From assembly GCA_016718315.1 (NCBI GenBank), contig JADKDV010000001.1, positions 434,001 to 498,000 of the forward strand: a stretch of 64,000 nucleotides of DNA, written 5' to 3'. The DNA comes from Candidatus Obscuribacter sp. (lineage in GTDB: Bacteria > Cyanobacteriota > Vampirovibrionia > Obscuribacterales > Obscuribacteraceae). Positions 7,716-17,963 of the stretch are shown here, piece by piece. The notes under the pieces are model-generated. The model ran no database searches. It was not told where the DNA came from and was given only the letters and a program-made list of their open reading frames with translations. Position 1 is the first letter of the stretch. Each line of letters begins with the position of its first letter. A program made the position numbers and the translations under genes.

Positions 7716-10466
7716 CTAAGAATTAGCCAGTACAGCGATAAAAATATCAACTAAAAATGGATCCCACTGCTTACCGGCACCAAGGCGCAGGTTGCGAATC
7801 GCTTCTTCGCGGCTCATGGCTGGTCTGTAAGGGCGATCCGAGATCATGGCATGGTAGCCGTCCACAATAGAAACAATACGAGCTGGCAAAGGAATCCCTT
7901 CGCCTTTTAAACCGCGTGGAAAACCAGTACCATCCCATTTTTCGTGGTGGTTCTCCAGGATTTCGCAAATGTCTCTAAGGGCTTTAACCGGGCGAAGCAG
8001 CTCAGCACCCAAGACTGGATGCTGGTTTACCACTCTTCTTTCTTCGTCTGTATAGGCACCGGCTTTTTTCATCAGATCTTCTGGCAGCTTGAGTGTGCCA
8101 ACATCATGCAAAAGACCGGCGACTCTAATTTGTTCAATCTGATTTTTAGATAGACCCATCACTTTGCCAAGCAATTCAGATAGCCTGGATACTTCCAGAT
8201 GGTGGGCTTTGTTATAGTCAGAGCGGGCATAGAGATTCTGCGCCAGGGCCTTGACCATCTCCACGACTTCGCCAGTTAGCTCTTCGCCGTTGCGACCTTC
8301 TTCCGAAATTTTATCCACATCAAAGCCGAAATTATCTACAGCCTTGGGTGCACCACGCGACTGATCAAACTCCAGCTCATCGGCCGAGTGGACCTGGTTG
8401 CGTCCCATGCGCTTGGACAGATAAAGCGATTTATCGGCCTTTTCTAATAGGATATGCTGCTCAGCTGCATCTAAAGGAAACGTGGCAATACCGAGAGAGG
8501 CAGTAACCGACAAATTAAAGTTGTCGTGTTTGATTACTTCCTGCGCCAGGCTTTTACGAATACGTTCAGCGACCACAAGAGCGCCGTCACGACTGACTTC
8601 TGGTAGGACTACCATAAACTCTTCGCCGCCATAACGTATTGGGATGTCGACGTCCCGGCAGTTGCCTTTAATCAGCTTTGCCACCGCTTTTAGTACTGTA
8701 TCGCCAACAGGGTGACCGTAATTGTCATTGATTTGTTTGAAGTGATCTACGTCCACCATCAAGACAGATAGATGACGCTCATAGCGCTCTGCCATACGCA
8801 ACTGTTCTGTTAGTTTTTCTTGACCGGTGCGGTGATTATATAGAGAGGTCAAACCGTCGGTGGTGGCTTGTCTTTGCACTCGGGCATAGAGTCTGGCATT
8901 GGTCACACCGCTGGCTACCTGGTCAGCCACCGACTTCATAAAGGCTTCGTTAGCGCGGTTCCAGTTAGCCTGGACTTCGCCTTTAAAGCCCACCAGTAGT
9001 CCCTGTAATTTTTCGGAGTAATGGATGGGGATATAAAAGAGCGAGAGTATGTTGTAGCCAGATAAGACTTGCGAACGGAAGGCATCGAGCCTGCGGTCAT
9101 TAGCCACATCATTGGCAATGATGGCCTGGTCGGCAGCAAATAGCTTGCTATAGAGATCGAGAGTAGCAAGATCACGATCAAAAGCCACAACACGGTAGAT
9201 GTCATCGGTGACATATTCAATGCGGATTGTGTCTTCAGGCTCTTCTTCCGATGGTAATACCAGGAAGCAACAATCGAGAGCAAACCAGCCAGCAAGCTCT
9301 TCCAGCATTTCAGAGAGGTTTTCTTTGATGGTAAAAGAGCGTCTAATAGTATTAGAGATCCGGTGCAAGAGCGACTCTTGATGGCGCAAAATATCCGACT
9401 CACGTCTCAATTGCTCAAGCAATGTATTGCGTTGCAACTGTGATTGTCTATCTTGAGACATCTGTTCATGAGCTTTTTCGAGCTGCTGTGAATAGTCTTC
9501 AAGCAAGCCCAATTGAAAAGCCAGTTCTTTTTCGATTTTGCGGTGACGCATCGATGACTGCACTCGAGCAACCAACTCAGAATCAAAGCAACTATCACTC
9601 AAACAATCATCTGCGCCCACGGTTAGGGCTTCCACGCGGGCGGCGGGATTGCTATCAGGAGTGACAATCAAGATAGGAATGTGCTTCCATTCCTGGGATT
9701 CTTTGAGCATTTTACAAAAGCCAAAGCCCGATGTGCCGTTGAGATTGCTATCCACTATTATTAAGTCAATGCGGCTCTCAGAGAGGATGGAGAGAGACTT
9801 CTCTTCGCTGTCACACTCAAAAAGTTTATAGCGATCGCTCAATATGCGAGAAAACCGCCGCCGTATAACTCGGTTACTGTGCAGCATCATGATTTGTTGC
9901 TGTTCTACTTCACCTTCTTTGCGGGTGGGCGCACTGCCAGCCTTTTGTGGCTCTACCACGGCATTAAAAAAGAGCTGAGTGCGGTTAGCTAAATGCTCAC
10001 CCATGAGACGCAAAGTCGAGAGGTCCTGGTTGTTTATTTCTCTTGAAGAATCAAAACAAACTACTCTTATGAGACCTTTGACCACACCCTGTCTATCTGA
10101 TGCATCGCTCATCACAGGGATAATGGCATAGGGGAGCTCGTTATCGTCTTGACCTTTGTTTTTGATATAAGCTTTGCCTATCCAGGGGCGCTGCGTTGAT
10201 TTTACCTTTTGTGCCACCAGGGTATTTGCCACTGCCAGTGGTTGCTTATTTTCGTCGATAAGCTCATGGACCAGTTTGTCCACTTGTTCGTCATGGGTAG
10301 CAGCAGTAAAACTGACCACGTTTTCGATGTCGTGACCGGAGACGATATCGATAAAGCCATAATCAAAGCCCAGGACCTGACAAATGTGACGCTCGACGGC
10401 GTCCAGGTATTCCTCCTTGGCGGGAGGCATACTGACGTTGTCCGATGATATGTTTTCGGCGGTCAC
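7716..10466 (-). CDS. GAF / pseudo-receiver / GAF / GGDEF / HD-GYP c-di-GMP protein
   Basis: A 916-residue soluble regulator with domains that make and break cyclic di-GMP. A GAF-like segment spans about 15-170. A receiver-like domain (about 193-310) has Asp239 but lacks the usual acidic pair and the switch lysine. A coiled coil (about 310-365) and a second GAF (about 365-525) follow. The GGDEF domain (535-695) keeps GGEEF at 613-617 and the inhibitory-site RDVD at 604-607, so it looks active and product-inhibited. The HD-GYP domain (745-910) has His787-Asp788 and His840-His841, with GTGFP in place of the GYP motif. It follows asnB by 66 bases on the same strand and may be co-transcribed. Confidence 0.9.
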   Translation of the reverse strand: MTAENISSDNVSMPPAKEEYLDAVERHICQVLGFDYGFIDIVSGHDIENVVSFTAATHDEQVDKLVHELIDENKQPLAVANTLVAQKVKSTQRPWIGKAYIKNKGQDDNELPYAIIPVMSDASDRQGVVKGLIRVVCFDSSREINNQDLSTLRLMGEHLANRTQLFFNAVVEPQKAGSAPTRKEGEVEQQQIMMLHSNRVIRRRFSRILSDRYKLFECDSEEKSLSILSESRIDLIIVDSNLNGTSGFGFCKMLKESQEWKHIPILIVTPDSNPAARVEALTVGADDCLSDSCFDSELVARVQSSMRHRKIEKELAFQLGLLEDYSQQLEKAHEQMSQDRQSQLQRNTLLEQLRRESDILRHQESLLHRISNTIRRSFTIKENLSEMLEELAGWFALDCCFLVLPSEEEPEDTIRIEYVTDDIYRVVAFDRDLATLDLYSKLFAADQAIIANDVANDRRLDAFRSQVLSGYNILSLFYIPIHYSEKLQGLLVGFKGEVQANWNRANEAFMKSVADQVASGVTNARLYARVQRQATTDGLTSLYNHRTGQEKLTEQLRMAERYERHLSVLMVDVDHFKQINDNYGHPVGDTVLKAVAKLIKGNCRDVDIPIRYGGEEFMVVLPEVSRDGALVVAERIRKSLAQEVIKHDNFNLSVTASLGIATFPLDAAEQHILLEKADKSLYLSKRMGRNQVHSADELEFDQSRGAPKAVDNFGFDVDKISEEGRNGEELTGEVVEMVKALAQNLYARSDYNKAHHLEVSRLSELLGKVMGLSKNQIEQIRVAGLLHDVGTLKLPEDLMKKAGAYTDEERRVVNQHPVLGAELLRPVKALRDICEILENHHEKWDGTGFPRGLKGEGIPLPARIVSIVDGYHAMISDRPYRPAMSREEAIRNLRLGAGKQWDPFLVDIFIAVLANS

Positions 10467-10532
10467 GTTTGTCCTGATGGCTGAAATGGCACCATTATTG
10501 AGTCTAACAGACTGATGATTAACTCAACGAGT

Positions 10533-12479
10533 CTAAGCAAAAAACTTACGCCACCACCACTGAAACATCAGCAGGGTCCAAAGCTCTTTGCGGCGGTCTG
10601 CCCTCATACTCATATGTTGGTCAAGCATCGCCTGAATATACTCCCATTTGAATATACCCTGCTTTTCCACAAATGACTGGCACAAAAGCTCGTCCACCAC
10701 AGGACGGAACTCCTGGCGCAACCATTTAGCCACTGGTATACCAAAGCCCTTCTTGGGGCGTTTCATGATGTATTCAGGCAAATAGGGCGCTACAGACTTT
10801 TTAAGTAGATATTTGGTGGTCATACCCCGGACTTTAAGACTGGGTGGCAAACCGAGGGCAAATTCAACCAGGGGATAAGCCAAAAATGGCAGTCTTACCT
10901 CGAGGGATGCGGCCATCGAAGCCCTATCTGACTTAACTAACAAGTCATCAGGCAAATAAGTGGTCATATCCAGACGCATGATGTTGTTAACAACGTCCAG
11001 GATTGCCGCCTTGCTGGCTCCACTGGCACTCGATGTATTGATGCCATTGAGCGGATGACCGTTCATGTTGACCAGGGGCAAACTATCAAAAAGACCTTCC
11101 TCTGTCATACCAGCAGGCAAGACCTGGTGCAGCTTTTGCACAAGAGCTTGCTGCTCTTTGACCGATATCGAGCCCATCCACCTGAGGTGGCGGCGCACCG
11201 GCGGCTCGGCAGCTGAGCGGATAAAGCGTTTAACTTTGTAGTCAAAGCTCAAATTGTTCATATTGACAGGCAGCTTATTGAGAGCTGGCTCCAGGACATT
11301 ATCCCTGAGCAAATCAGGCAAAATCGACCACATCGGGGCAAATTTGTGGGCCTGGTAAGTAGGATATCCACCAAATAGCTCATCTCCGCCTTCTCCAGCC
11401 AGAGCCACGGTGACATGGCGCTTGGTCATTTTGGAGAGAAAGAATGTAGGCACAATGGAGGCGTCAGCGAGGGGCTCATCGAGAGTGTCCCAGAGTTCGT
11501 TTAAGGTCTCAAAGCCCATCTCTGGCGAAAAGGTCACTACTTCGTGCTGCGAGCCTATATGTTTGGCGACAGCCAGGGCGTGCTCTGATTCGTCGAATGA
11601 TTTGTCTGCAAATCCAATCGAAAAGGTCTTGATTGGCTTGGCAGAGTAAGTCTGAGCCAGAGCTGCAATGGCTGAACTGTCGATACCACCTGAAAGGAAG
11701 ACACCCAGGGGCACTTCGGAAATCAGACGCAACTCAGTGGAGCGGCCAAGCAACTGAATTAGCTTATCGCCGGCTTCTTGTTCCGAAATATCCATGACAT
11801 CGGTCTTGGGCAGCCAGTAGCGCTCAATGCGCACTTCGCCGTTTTGCACCAGCATAAAGTGAGCGGGCGGCAGCTTGCTTATGCCCTTAAACATACTGTG
11901 GGGACTGGGCACGTATTCAAGCGCCAGATAGCGCTGCATTGCTTCGTCGTTAAGCTCACGCTTGCTTTTGGGATGGCTCAAGATAGTCTTAAGCTCAGAG
12001 CCAAAAATAAGAGTGCCGTCAAAAACACCAAAATGCAGGGGCTTCTCGCCCATGCGGTCGCGGGCTATAAACAGTCTTTCTTTTTTTGTATCCCAGATGG
12101 CAAAGGCAAACATGCCCTCTAGATATTTGAGACAGTCGACGCCAAACTCCTCATAGAGGTGGACGATAGTCTCAGTATCAGACTTAGTCTTGAGGGTATG
12201 ACCGCGCTCCAGGACGAGCTTTTGCAGCTCCTGGTAGTTGTAAATCTCACCGTTAAAGACGATCCAGATAGTGCCGTCTTCGTTGGGTATGGGCTGTTGA
12301 CCGCCCGACACATCGATAATCGAGAGTCTGGTCATACCAATTGCACATGGTCCAATCAGCTTCCAGCCTTCTTCATCAGGACCTCTGTGCGTTATGCTTT
12401 GACACATTGAGGCGAGATGATTGTCTTTTTCTTCGATTTCTCGTTTATTGAGATTTAGATAGCCAACGATGCCGCACAT
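10533..12479 (-). CDS. asnB: Asparagine synthetase (glutamine-hydrolysing)
   Basis: Transfers glutamine amide nitrogen to an adenylated aspartate. The 648-residue protein has the class II glutaminase N-terminus with nucleophile Cys2 (MCGIVGY), the RGPDEEG and NGEIYNY motifs, and a synthetase domain with the ATP-pyrophosphatase motif SGGIDSSA near residue 265. Length fits the AsnB group that also occurs in polysaccharide and envelope gene clusters, so amidation of another substrate is possible. It is divergent from the DNA glycosylase gene across a gap of about 80 bases that must hold both promoters. Confidence 0.92.
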   Translation of the reverse strand: MCGIVGYLNLNKREIEEKDNHLASMCQSITHRGPDEEGWKLIGPCAIGMTRLSIIDVSGGQQPIPNEDGTIWIVFNGEIYNYQELQKLVLERGHTLKTKSDTETIVHLYEEFGVDCLKYLEGMFAFAIWDTKKERLFIARDRMGEKPLHFGVFDGTLIFGSELKTILSHPKSKRELNDEAMQRYLALEYVPSPHSMFKGISKLPPAHFMLVQNGEVRIERYWLPKTDVMDISEQEAGDKLIQLLGRSTELRLISEVPLGVFLSGGIDSSAIAALAQTYSAKPIKTFSIGFADKSFDESEHALAVAKHIGSQHEVVTFSPEMGFETLNELWDTLDEPLADASIVPTFFLSKMTKRHVTVALAGEGGDELFGGYPTYQAHKFAPMWSILPDLLRDNVLEPALNKLPVNMNNLSFDYKVKRFIRSAAEPPVRRHLRWMGSISVKEQQALVQKLHQVLPAGMTEEGLFDSLPLVNMNGHPLNGINTSSASGASKAAILDVVNNIMRLDMTTYLPDDLLVKSDRASMAASLEVRLPFLAYPLVEFALGLPPSLKVRGMTTKYLLKKSVAPYLPEYIMKRPKKGFGIPVAKWLRQEFRPVVDELLCQSFVEKQGIFKWEYIQAMLDQHMSMRADRRKELWTLLMFQWWWRKFFA

Positions 12480-12558
12480 TTTATTTACCTGTTATCCGCC
12501 AGCCTATTTTCCTTGATTTTATCGATTTTGAGTGAAGAATTATAATTCTAAAACCTGC

Positions 12559-13107
12559 ATGCCAGCCTCGTTTTTTGCAGGCAACACAGTCGAGGTAGCG
12601 CAAAATCTACTCGGCAAAGTCCTGGTCAGACGCTGGCAAGACGGCACTAGTCGGGCTTTTAGGCTAGTAGAGGTAGAAGCATATACGCAAGAAGATCCGG
12701 CTTGCCATGCCTTTAATGGACCGACTAAGCGCAGCCAGGTGATGTTCGAAGACCCTGGCTATAGCTATGTTTATTTCATTTACGGAATGTATCATTGCCT
12801 CAATGTTGTCACCGAAGCGCCTGGCCGAGGCTGTGCCGTACTGATCAGAGGGCTCGATGGGATGGGCTTAGTGGACCTGAGTGGTCCTGGCAAGCTCTGT
12901 AAAAACCTGGATATCGATCTGACATACAACAGACTGCCACTTTTTAAAAACTCGTCGCCCATTTCATTGCATTACGCGCTAAATACTGCCGGGGATGCTA
13001 AAAATGAAGAGTGTGAAATTATTGCCACTCCCCGCATCGGCATCAGTAAAGGCAAAGAACACCATTGGCGCTTCACCTACAAGGCAAAGAAGAGCAGGGA
13101 CAAGTGA
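12559..13107 (+). CDS. 3-methyladenine DNA glycosylase (AAG/Mpg family)
   Basis: Base-excision repair enzyme removing alkylated purines. The protein is about 182 residues from ATG 12559, which gives the usual start MPASFFAGNTVEVAQNLLGK; a GTG at 12532 would add nine residues and neither start has a clear ribosome site. Family hallmarks are VEVEAYTQEDPACHAFNG with the catalytic Glu, the DNA-intercalating YVYFIYGMYHCLNVV and the LIRGLDGM segment. The conserved SGPGKLCKNLDI follows. Its stop overlaps the VanZ gene start. Confidence 0.9.
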   Translation: MPASFFAGNTVEVAQNLLGKVLVRRWQDGTSRAFRLVEVEAYTQEDPACHAFNGPTKRSQVMFEDPGYSYVYFIYGMYHCLNVVTEAPGRGCAVLIRGLDGMGLVDLSGPGKLCKNLDIDLTYNRLPLFKNSSPISLHYALNTAGDAKNEECEIIATPRIGISKGKEHHWRFTYKAKKSRDK

Positions 13108-13526
13108 CCTCAAAGTCTACGGTGCCTTATCTCTGGATTGCACTAAGTCTTATTTGGATGGCAGTAATTTTTGGCTTTAGCCACCAGGCCAATAGTGGTG
13201 CCATGACCGAAGCAGTACTGGGTGATGCCAATGTACTGGTACGCAAAAGTGCTCATGTGACTGAGTATGCTGTTTTATTTTGTCTCTACTGGCAGGTTTT
13301 GAAGCGTCTCTCATTCTGGTCCGGCAAGACTGTCCTGAAGCTTTTGTTGACACTGATTATGGTGGCACTATATGCCAAAAGTGATGAATGGCATCAGTCA
13401 TTTGTGCCTGGTCGCTCCAGCTCAGATCTCGATGTACTGGTCGATACTGCCGGTGGTGTAATTGGGCTAGTTGTCTGCTTGCTATGGCAAGTGATCACAA
13501 AGAAGCAATCAATTAAAAACAAATAG
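13104..13526 (+). CDS. VanZ-like membrane protein
   Basis: A 140-residue integral membrane protein of the VanZ family, whose namesake gives low-level teicoplanin resistance; most members have no known role. Visible family marks are FSHQANSG after the first membrane segment, RKSAHVTEYAVLF, and the SDEWHQSFVPGRSSSDLDV stretch before the last membrane segment. GTG 13104 is chosen because it overlaps the preceding TGA (GTGA) and has AGCAGGGA just upstream. Two to four membrane segments are visible. It is convergent with the next gene, with only five bases between them. Confidence 0.85.
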   Translation: MTSKSTVPYLWIALSLIWMAVIFGFSHQANSGAMTEAVLGDANVLVRKSAHVTEYAVLFCLYWQVLKRLSFWSGKTVLKLLLTLIMVALYAKSDEWHQSFVPGRSSSDLDVLVDTAGGVIGLVVCLLWQVITKKQSIKNK

Positions 13527-13531
13527 CGGTT

Positions 13532-14395
13532 TTACTTCGCTGCTTCGGCAGTCATATCTTTTTGGGAGCTAACCAGCAAGCCATCGTCGGTTTTGACAAC
13601 ATTGAGCTTGAGATGGAAGGGCATGCTCTCAGAGCCTGTTGTGCCACCAGTAACAACACCACCGGTAGCATCGACTTCGTAGTTGGTAGGATCGAGAGCA
13701 ACGATGTTGACACTCTCTACTCGTACTTCTTGTTCGGCTGGCAGCTTGCTTATCTGGGCTCTGGTCATAGGAAAGCCAGTCTCTGCCCAATGGGCCTTTT
13801 GCAATTCTGGGGTCATCATCGAGAGTGCTTTGATTTGAGATGGTCGATATGACTCTCTTTTAAAATCGAGCATGCTGCCGATAAATTTACGGCTAAAGCC
13901 TTCTACATCAGGTGTTACTTCCTGTACTTGAGCTACTTCGGCTACCACCTTTTTGCTCTTTGGTTTGATGGCAAAGTATGCCACCATGCCACCAACCACT
14001 GACACTAATGCCAGTGCCAAAACACCTGTTTTGATTGCTTCTTTAGGCAGGGTAAAGCCACCACTGCTACCTGTGCGATGGCGTTTCTTGGCAGCCAGAC
14101 CGGGATATTCGCGCTCCATAAAGAGATCGAGTTCACCAACCGGTTGATTTTCAGCATTGCGCTCAGGACCAACAGCGATTTTTTCGTTACGAGATTGAGG
14201 TAATACGTCTGCCAGTTGATTACTAAAATGGCGTACTTCGTCAGGAGTGAGAGTGACGCTGCTGGTGGGGGGTGTGCCTACCCTGCGCCTTACCGAAAGG
14301 GTAAGTTTGTCGCCGGCGCCCTTAAGCACAATCAAAAAGCCCGATTGGGTCTCCAGATTGGCTTCTCTGTCTGTTCGTAAGGTTGATTTTGTCAT
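13532..14395 (-). CDS. Single-pass membrane protein of unknown function
   Basis: A 287-residue protein with no signal peptide. About 120 soluble residues precede one membrane helix (GVLALALVSVVGGMVAYFAI, roughly 135-155). The C-terminal region of about 130 residues is probably outside the membrane and contains SRKFIGSMLDFKRESY and an Ala/Val/Thr-rich strand-forming stretch. The first 90 residues (GFLIVLKGAGDKLTLSVRRR, then TLTPDEVRHFSNQLADVL) look like a small folded domain. No family is recognised. Its transcript starts just beyond the sigma-factor terminator at 14450-14477. Confidence 0.7.
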   Translation of the reverse strand: MTKSTLRTDREANLETQSGFLIVLKGAGDKLTLSVRRRVGTPPTSSVTLTPDEVRHFSNQLADVLPQSRNEKIAVGPERNAENQPVGELDLFMEREYPGLAAKKRHRTGSSGGFTLPKEAIKTGVLALALVSVVGGMVAYFAIKPKSKKVVAEVAQVQEVTPDVEGFSRKFIGSMLDFKRESYRPSQIKALSMMTPELQKAHWAETGFPMTRAQISKLPAEQEVRVESVNIVALDPTNYEVDATGGVVTGGTTGSESMPFHLKLNVVKTDDGLLVSSQKDMTAEAAK

Positions 14396-14449
14396 GGCCT
14401 AAATATACAACAAATGTCCCGAAACCCTCTTAACATCTACTAAAGAAGC

Positions 14450-14477
14450 AAAAAGAGGACGAAATCGTCCTCTTTTT
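14450..14477 (-). terminator. Intrinsic terminator of the sigma factor gene
   Basis: A perfect 13-base inverted repeat (AAAAAGAGGACGA/TCGTCCTCTTTTT) with a two-base spacer lies 31 bases past the sigma-factor stop. On the minus strand the stem ends in a T tract. On the plus strand it is also followed by TTTTTGTTTTT, so it can work both ways. Confidence 0.88.
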
Positions 14478-14507
14478 GTTTTTAATTATCCCTATCCGGA
14501 GATAGAT

Positions 14508-15530
14508 TTAGAGATACTCTCTCAGTCTTGAGCTACGTCCTGGCTGTCTCAGTTTTCTGAGGGCCTTGAATTCGATTTGACGTACACGTTCTCTTGTGAC
14601 AGCAAAGAGTTGTCCTACTTCTTCGAGAGTGCGTTGACGACCATCATCCAGACCAAATCTCAGTCTCAGCACATCACGCTCACGAGGTGTTAGCTCGTTT
14701 AGCATCTTGGCCAAGTCCTGTCTGAGCAGTTCATGTGTAACAGTTGTCTCTGGTCTATCGGTTTCAGCATCTTCGATAAAGTCGCCAAGGCGGCTATCTT
14801 CTTCTTTGCCGATAGGTGTCTCAAGGGAGATGGGCTCTTTGGCAGCTTTGATGATCTCATGCAATTTGACGATTGAAACGTCCATTGCTTTAGCGAGTTC
14901 TTGCTCAGTGGGCTTACGGTTAAGTTCTTGAGCGAGCTGACGAGTGACCTTTTTGAGTTTGTTGATGGTCTCTACCATGTGTACAGGGACACGGATGGTG
15001 CGAGATTTGTCAGCCAGGGCTCTTGTAATAGCCTGACGAATCCACCAGGTGGCGTAAGTTGAGAACTTATAACCACGTTCATGGTCAAACTTTTCGCTAG
15101 CACGAATCAAACCGAGGTTACCTTCTTGAATCAAATCAAGGAAGGAAAGTCCGCGACCGATGTACTTTTTGGCGATGGATACAACCAGTCGCAAGTTGGC
15201 TTGAACCAGCTTACGTTTAGCCATCATGTCGCCTTGCAGAATTTTTCTAGCCAGTTCGATTTCTTCGTCTGGTTTAAGCAGTTGAATGCGACCGATTTCT
15301 CTTAGATAAAGACGTACAGAGTCTTCGGTTGCTATTTCACGTGTTGAAGGTAGTTCGACCGGTTCATCGTCATCATCGATGGTGCCTTCTTCATCGTCGA
15401 GAATTGTGAATTGATCATTTTCATCGATGAGATCGAGTTCTTCCATCTCGTTTCTCTTCGCCATGTTTTCGTCTTCGATGAGAGCTGCGCCGATGCCGCG
15501 TTCTGCGTCCGGGGACTTACTTTTTGCCAT
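14508..15530 (-). CDS. rpoD: Primary RNA polymerase sigma factor (SigA/RpoD type)
   Basis: Promoter-recognition subunit of RNA polymerase. The 340-residue protein has an acidic N-terminal tail of about 65 residues with no region 1.1. Region 1.2 follows ([15 protein letters not shown]), then region 2 with the core-binding and -10 helices ([35 protein letters not shown]). Region 3 and region 4 complete it, with the helix-turn-helix [20 protein letters not shown] and a conserved LREYL end. The near-consensus region 2.4 and 4.2 support a housekeeping factor. The short length resembles cyanobacterial-type SigA proteins. A GAGG ribosome site precedes ATG 15530. Confidence 0.93.
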   Translation of the reverse strand: MAKSKSPDAERGIGAALIEDENMAKRNEMEELDLIDENDQFTILDDEEGTIDDDDEPVELPSTREIATEDSVRLYLREIGRIQLLKPDEEIELARKILQGDMMAKRKLVQANLRLVVSIAKKYIGRGLSFLDLIQEGNLGLIRASEKFDHERGYKFSTYATWWIRQAITRALADKSRTIRVPVHMVETINKLKKVTRQLAQELNRKPTEQELAKAMDVSIVKLHEIIKAAKEPISLETPIGKEEDSRLGDFIEDAETDRPETTVTHELLRQDLAKMLNELTPRERDVLRLRFGLDDGRQRTLEEVGQLFAVTRERVRQIEFKALRKLRQPGRSSRLREYL

Positions 15531-15896
15531 AAGATGCCTCGAGAAATGTATTGACTATTACGGGTGATTTACCGCTGCCGTCATCAATCCTTATCATCCA
15601 GTGTTGCTTACTTGGCGGTCCGCAGAGGACTGTGTCGTGGATGTATTGCTTGAGTTGCGTTAGCTGATTGGAAAATCATCGTATGTGTGATTTATGTATC
15701 CAAGAGGAAAATCAACAATTCCATAATATTTGCCTTGATTTTGCATATTAAATGCAGGTCTCTCTCGGAGTTGGCAAACTCGGGGTCGATTGTTGCCATG
15801 CCTTGGCAACGCCTCTTGGACCAAGTATAAGTGCGGTATGGCACTTGTGCGCATCTCGTTAAGTAGCGTTACATATTTGGCAAAATCGCCCGCAAA
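15531..15896. other. Intergenic region between uvrB and the sigma factor gene
   Basis: 366 bases with no credible gene; it should hold the sigma-factor promoter on the minus strand. A-T rich stretches occur around 15690-15750 (TTGATT and TACATAAAT on the minus strand), but the spacing does not make a convincing promoter. A 64-codon leftward frame at 15660-15854 lacks a ribosome site and family features. Confidence 0.4.
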
Positions 15897-17951
15897 TCAG
15901 TCAGGCTGTGCTTTTCGCATTTGGATATTGCGTTCATGTAATACTTTTAATTGATCACGCAGGTCAGCAGCTCTCTCAAAATCCAGCTCCCTGGCGGCGT
16001 CTTTCATTTCCTTCTCGATACGCTTTATAGCATTCTTAAGCTCACGATCGGATAGCTCAAGGATAGCTTCGGGGACCATTACTTTTTCTTTCTTACCCTT
16101 ACCCCGTGGGCGTTCCGGAGCTTTTTGCTCCTCTTTACCACGCATCGATTCTAAGAGGGTATTGGTCGTATCCTTGATGATTGTCATGGGGGTGATACCA
16201 TGCTTGGTATTATGAGCAATCTGTAATGTTCTTCTGCGTTCAGTCTCGCTTCTTGCCTTAGTTATTGAGTCTGTAATTTTGTCGGCATACATTATTACTT
16301 TGCCTTCGCTATTACGTGCAGCACGGCCTATCGTCTGAATCAGTGAGCGCTCAGCCCTGAGGAAGCCTTCTTTATCTGCTTCCATAATGGCTACAAGAGA
16401 TACCTCAGGCAAGTCCAGACCTTCTCTAAGCAGGTTGACGCCCACAAGTACATCAAAGAGACCGAGACGCAGATCTCGCAGTAACTCAACACGCTCAAGA
16501 GCCTTAATATCGCTATGCAGCCATTTAACTCTTATGCCAAGCTGGGCGAGATAATCGGTGAGGTCCTCTGCCATACGCTTGGTTAGTGTAGTGACCAGGA
16601 TGCGCTCGTCCTTAGCAGCGCGCTCTTTGATCTCGCCAATGAGGTCATCAATTTGGCCTGTTATTGGTCTTATCTCTATAACAGGATCTAAAAGACCTGT
16701 CGGTCTGATGATTTGCTCTACGATTTTGTTGCTAACAGATAGCTCCCAATCGCCAGGCGTAGCTGAGACAAACAGGACCTTGCCGACTCGGGCAAAAAAC
16801 TCATCGGGAGTAAGGGGGCGATTGTCTCTGGCACAGGGCAGACGGAAGCCATAATCAATCAAAGTGTCTTTGCGACTGCGGTCACCAAAATACATGCCTC
16901 TAAGTTGCGGTACGGTCACGTGTGACTCATCTATAAAGGTTAGAAATCCGTCTTTGCCAAATTTGCGCACAAAATAATCAATCAAAGTCTTGGGCGGCTC
17001 ACCGGGACTGCGCCCTTCAAGGATGCGCGAATAGTTTTCGATACCATTGCAATAGCCAACTTCTTTGAGCATCTCGATATCAAATCTGGTGCGCTGTTTA
17101 AGTCTTTGCGCTTCGACCAGTTTGCCCTGACCGATTAGCTCGCCAATCCGCTCTTCAAGCTCTTCTTCGATGATTTTGATTGATTTTTCAATCTCTTCTT
17201 CTTCAGCTACATAGTGTTTTGCTGGATAGATTTTGACTGACTTGCGGACTTCGTCTATTTCGCCAGTTACTGGATTGACATAGGTGATGCGCTCTACTTC
17301 ATCGCCAAAAAATTCTACTCTGACAATGCGTTCTTCATAACTGGGATAGACTTCCAGGATTTCACCACGCGCTCTAAAGCGTGAACGCTCCACCACTAAA
17401 TCATTGCGCGAATAATGAATACTGACGAGCTTACGTAAAAGCTCCTGTCTGTCGACTTCTTGCCCCACACTAAGCTCAAGAGCTGCCGACAAATAACGCT
17501 CTGGTACACCCAGACCATATATGGTGGAGACCGAGCCCACCACAATCACATCCTGACGCTCCCATAGCGAGCGCGTAGTGGAGTGCCTCAGCCTGTCTAT
17601 CTCTTCGTTGATACTGGCTTCTTTTTCGATAAAAGTATCAGTCGATGGAATATAGGACTCGGGCTGATAGTAGTCGTAATAAGAAATAAAATACTCAACT
17701 GCGTTTTTGGGAAAAAACTCTTTCATCTCATTGCAGAGCTGGGCAGCAAGAGTCTTATTGTGTGCCAGGACGAGCGCTGGCATCTTGGTCTTTTCGATGA
17801 TTGAAGCCATGGTCATGGTCTTGCCTGAGCCAGTCACTCCTAAAAGAGTCTGGTAGGGCATGCCCTGGTCTATGCCAGCCGACAGTGCATCGATAGCATA
17901 CGGCTGGTCCCCTGCCGGTTTAAAATTGGCGACGACTTCAAAATCTGGCAT
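15897..17951 (-). CDS. uvrB: Excinuclease ABC subunit B
   Basis: DNA damage-verification helicase of nucleotide excision repair, working with UvrA and UvrC. The 684-residue protein has Walker A GVTGSGKT at 38-45, the damage-wedge beta-hairpin region ([14 protein letters not shown] onward, about 92-125) and the helicase motif [16 protein letters not shown] second RecA lobe with [13 protein letters not shown] and QTIGRAARN follows. A C-terminal UVR motif ([12 protein letters not shown] to [12 protein letters not shown]) binds UvrC. Length and motifs are complete. It lies 12 bases after tatA on the same strand. Confidence 0.96.
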   Translation of the reverse strand: MPDFEVVANFKPAGDQPYAIDALSAGIDQGMPYQTLLGVTGSGKTMTMASIIEKTKMPALVLAHNKTLAAQLCNEMKEFFPKNAVEYFISYYDYYQPESYIPSTDTFIEKEASINEEIDRLRHSTTRSLWERQDVIVVGSVSTIYGLGVPERYLSAALELSVGQEVDRQELLRKLVSIHYSRNDLVVERSRFRARGEILEVYPSYEERIVRVEFFGDEVERITYVNPVTGEIDEVRKSVKIYPAKHYVAEEEEIEKSIKIIEEELEERIGELIGQGKLVEAQRLKQRTRFDIEMLKEVGYCNGIENYSRILEGRSPGEPPKTLIDYFVRKFGKDGFLTFIDESHVTVPQLRGMYFGDRSRKDTLIDYGFRLPCARDNRPLTPDEFFARVGKVLFVSATPGDWELSVSNKIVEQIIRPTGLLDPVIEIRPITGQIDDLIGEIKERAAKDERILVTTLTKRMAEDLTDYLAQLGIRVKWLHSDIKALERVELLRDLRLGLFDVLVGVNLLREGLDLPEVSLVAIMEADKEGFLRAERSLIQTIGRAARNSEGKVIMYADKITDSITKARSETERRRTLQIAHNTKHGITPMTIIKDTTNTLLESMRGKEEQKAPERPRGKGKKEKVMVPEAILELSDRELKNAIKRIEKEMKDAARELDFERAADLRDQLKVLHERNIQMRKAQPD

Positions 17952-17963
17952 TGGTTAAATTGA

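Noticed and set aside
15660..15854. Leftward 64-codon frame in the gap before the sigma factor
   Set aside because: No ribosome site and no recognisable features; likely chance.
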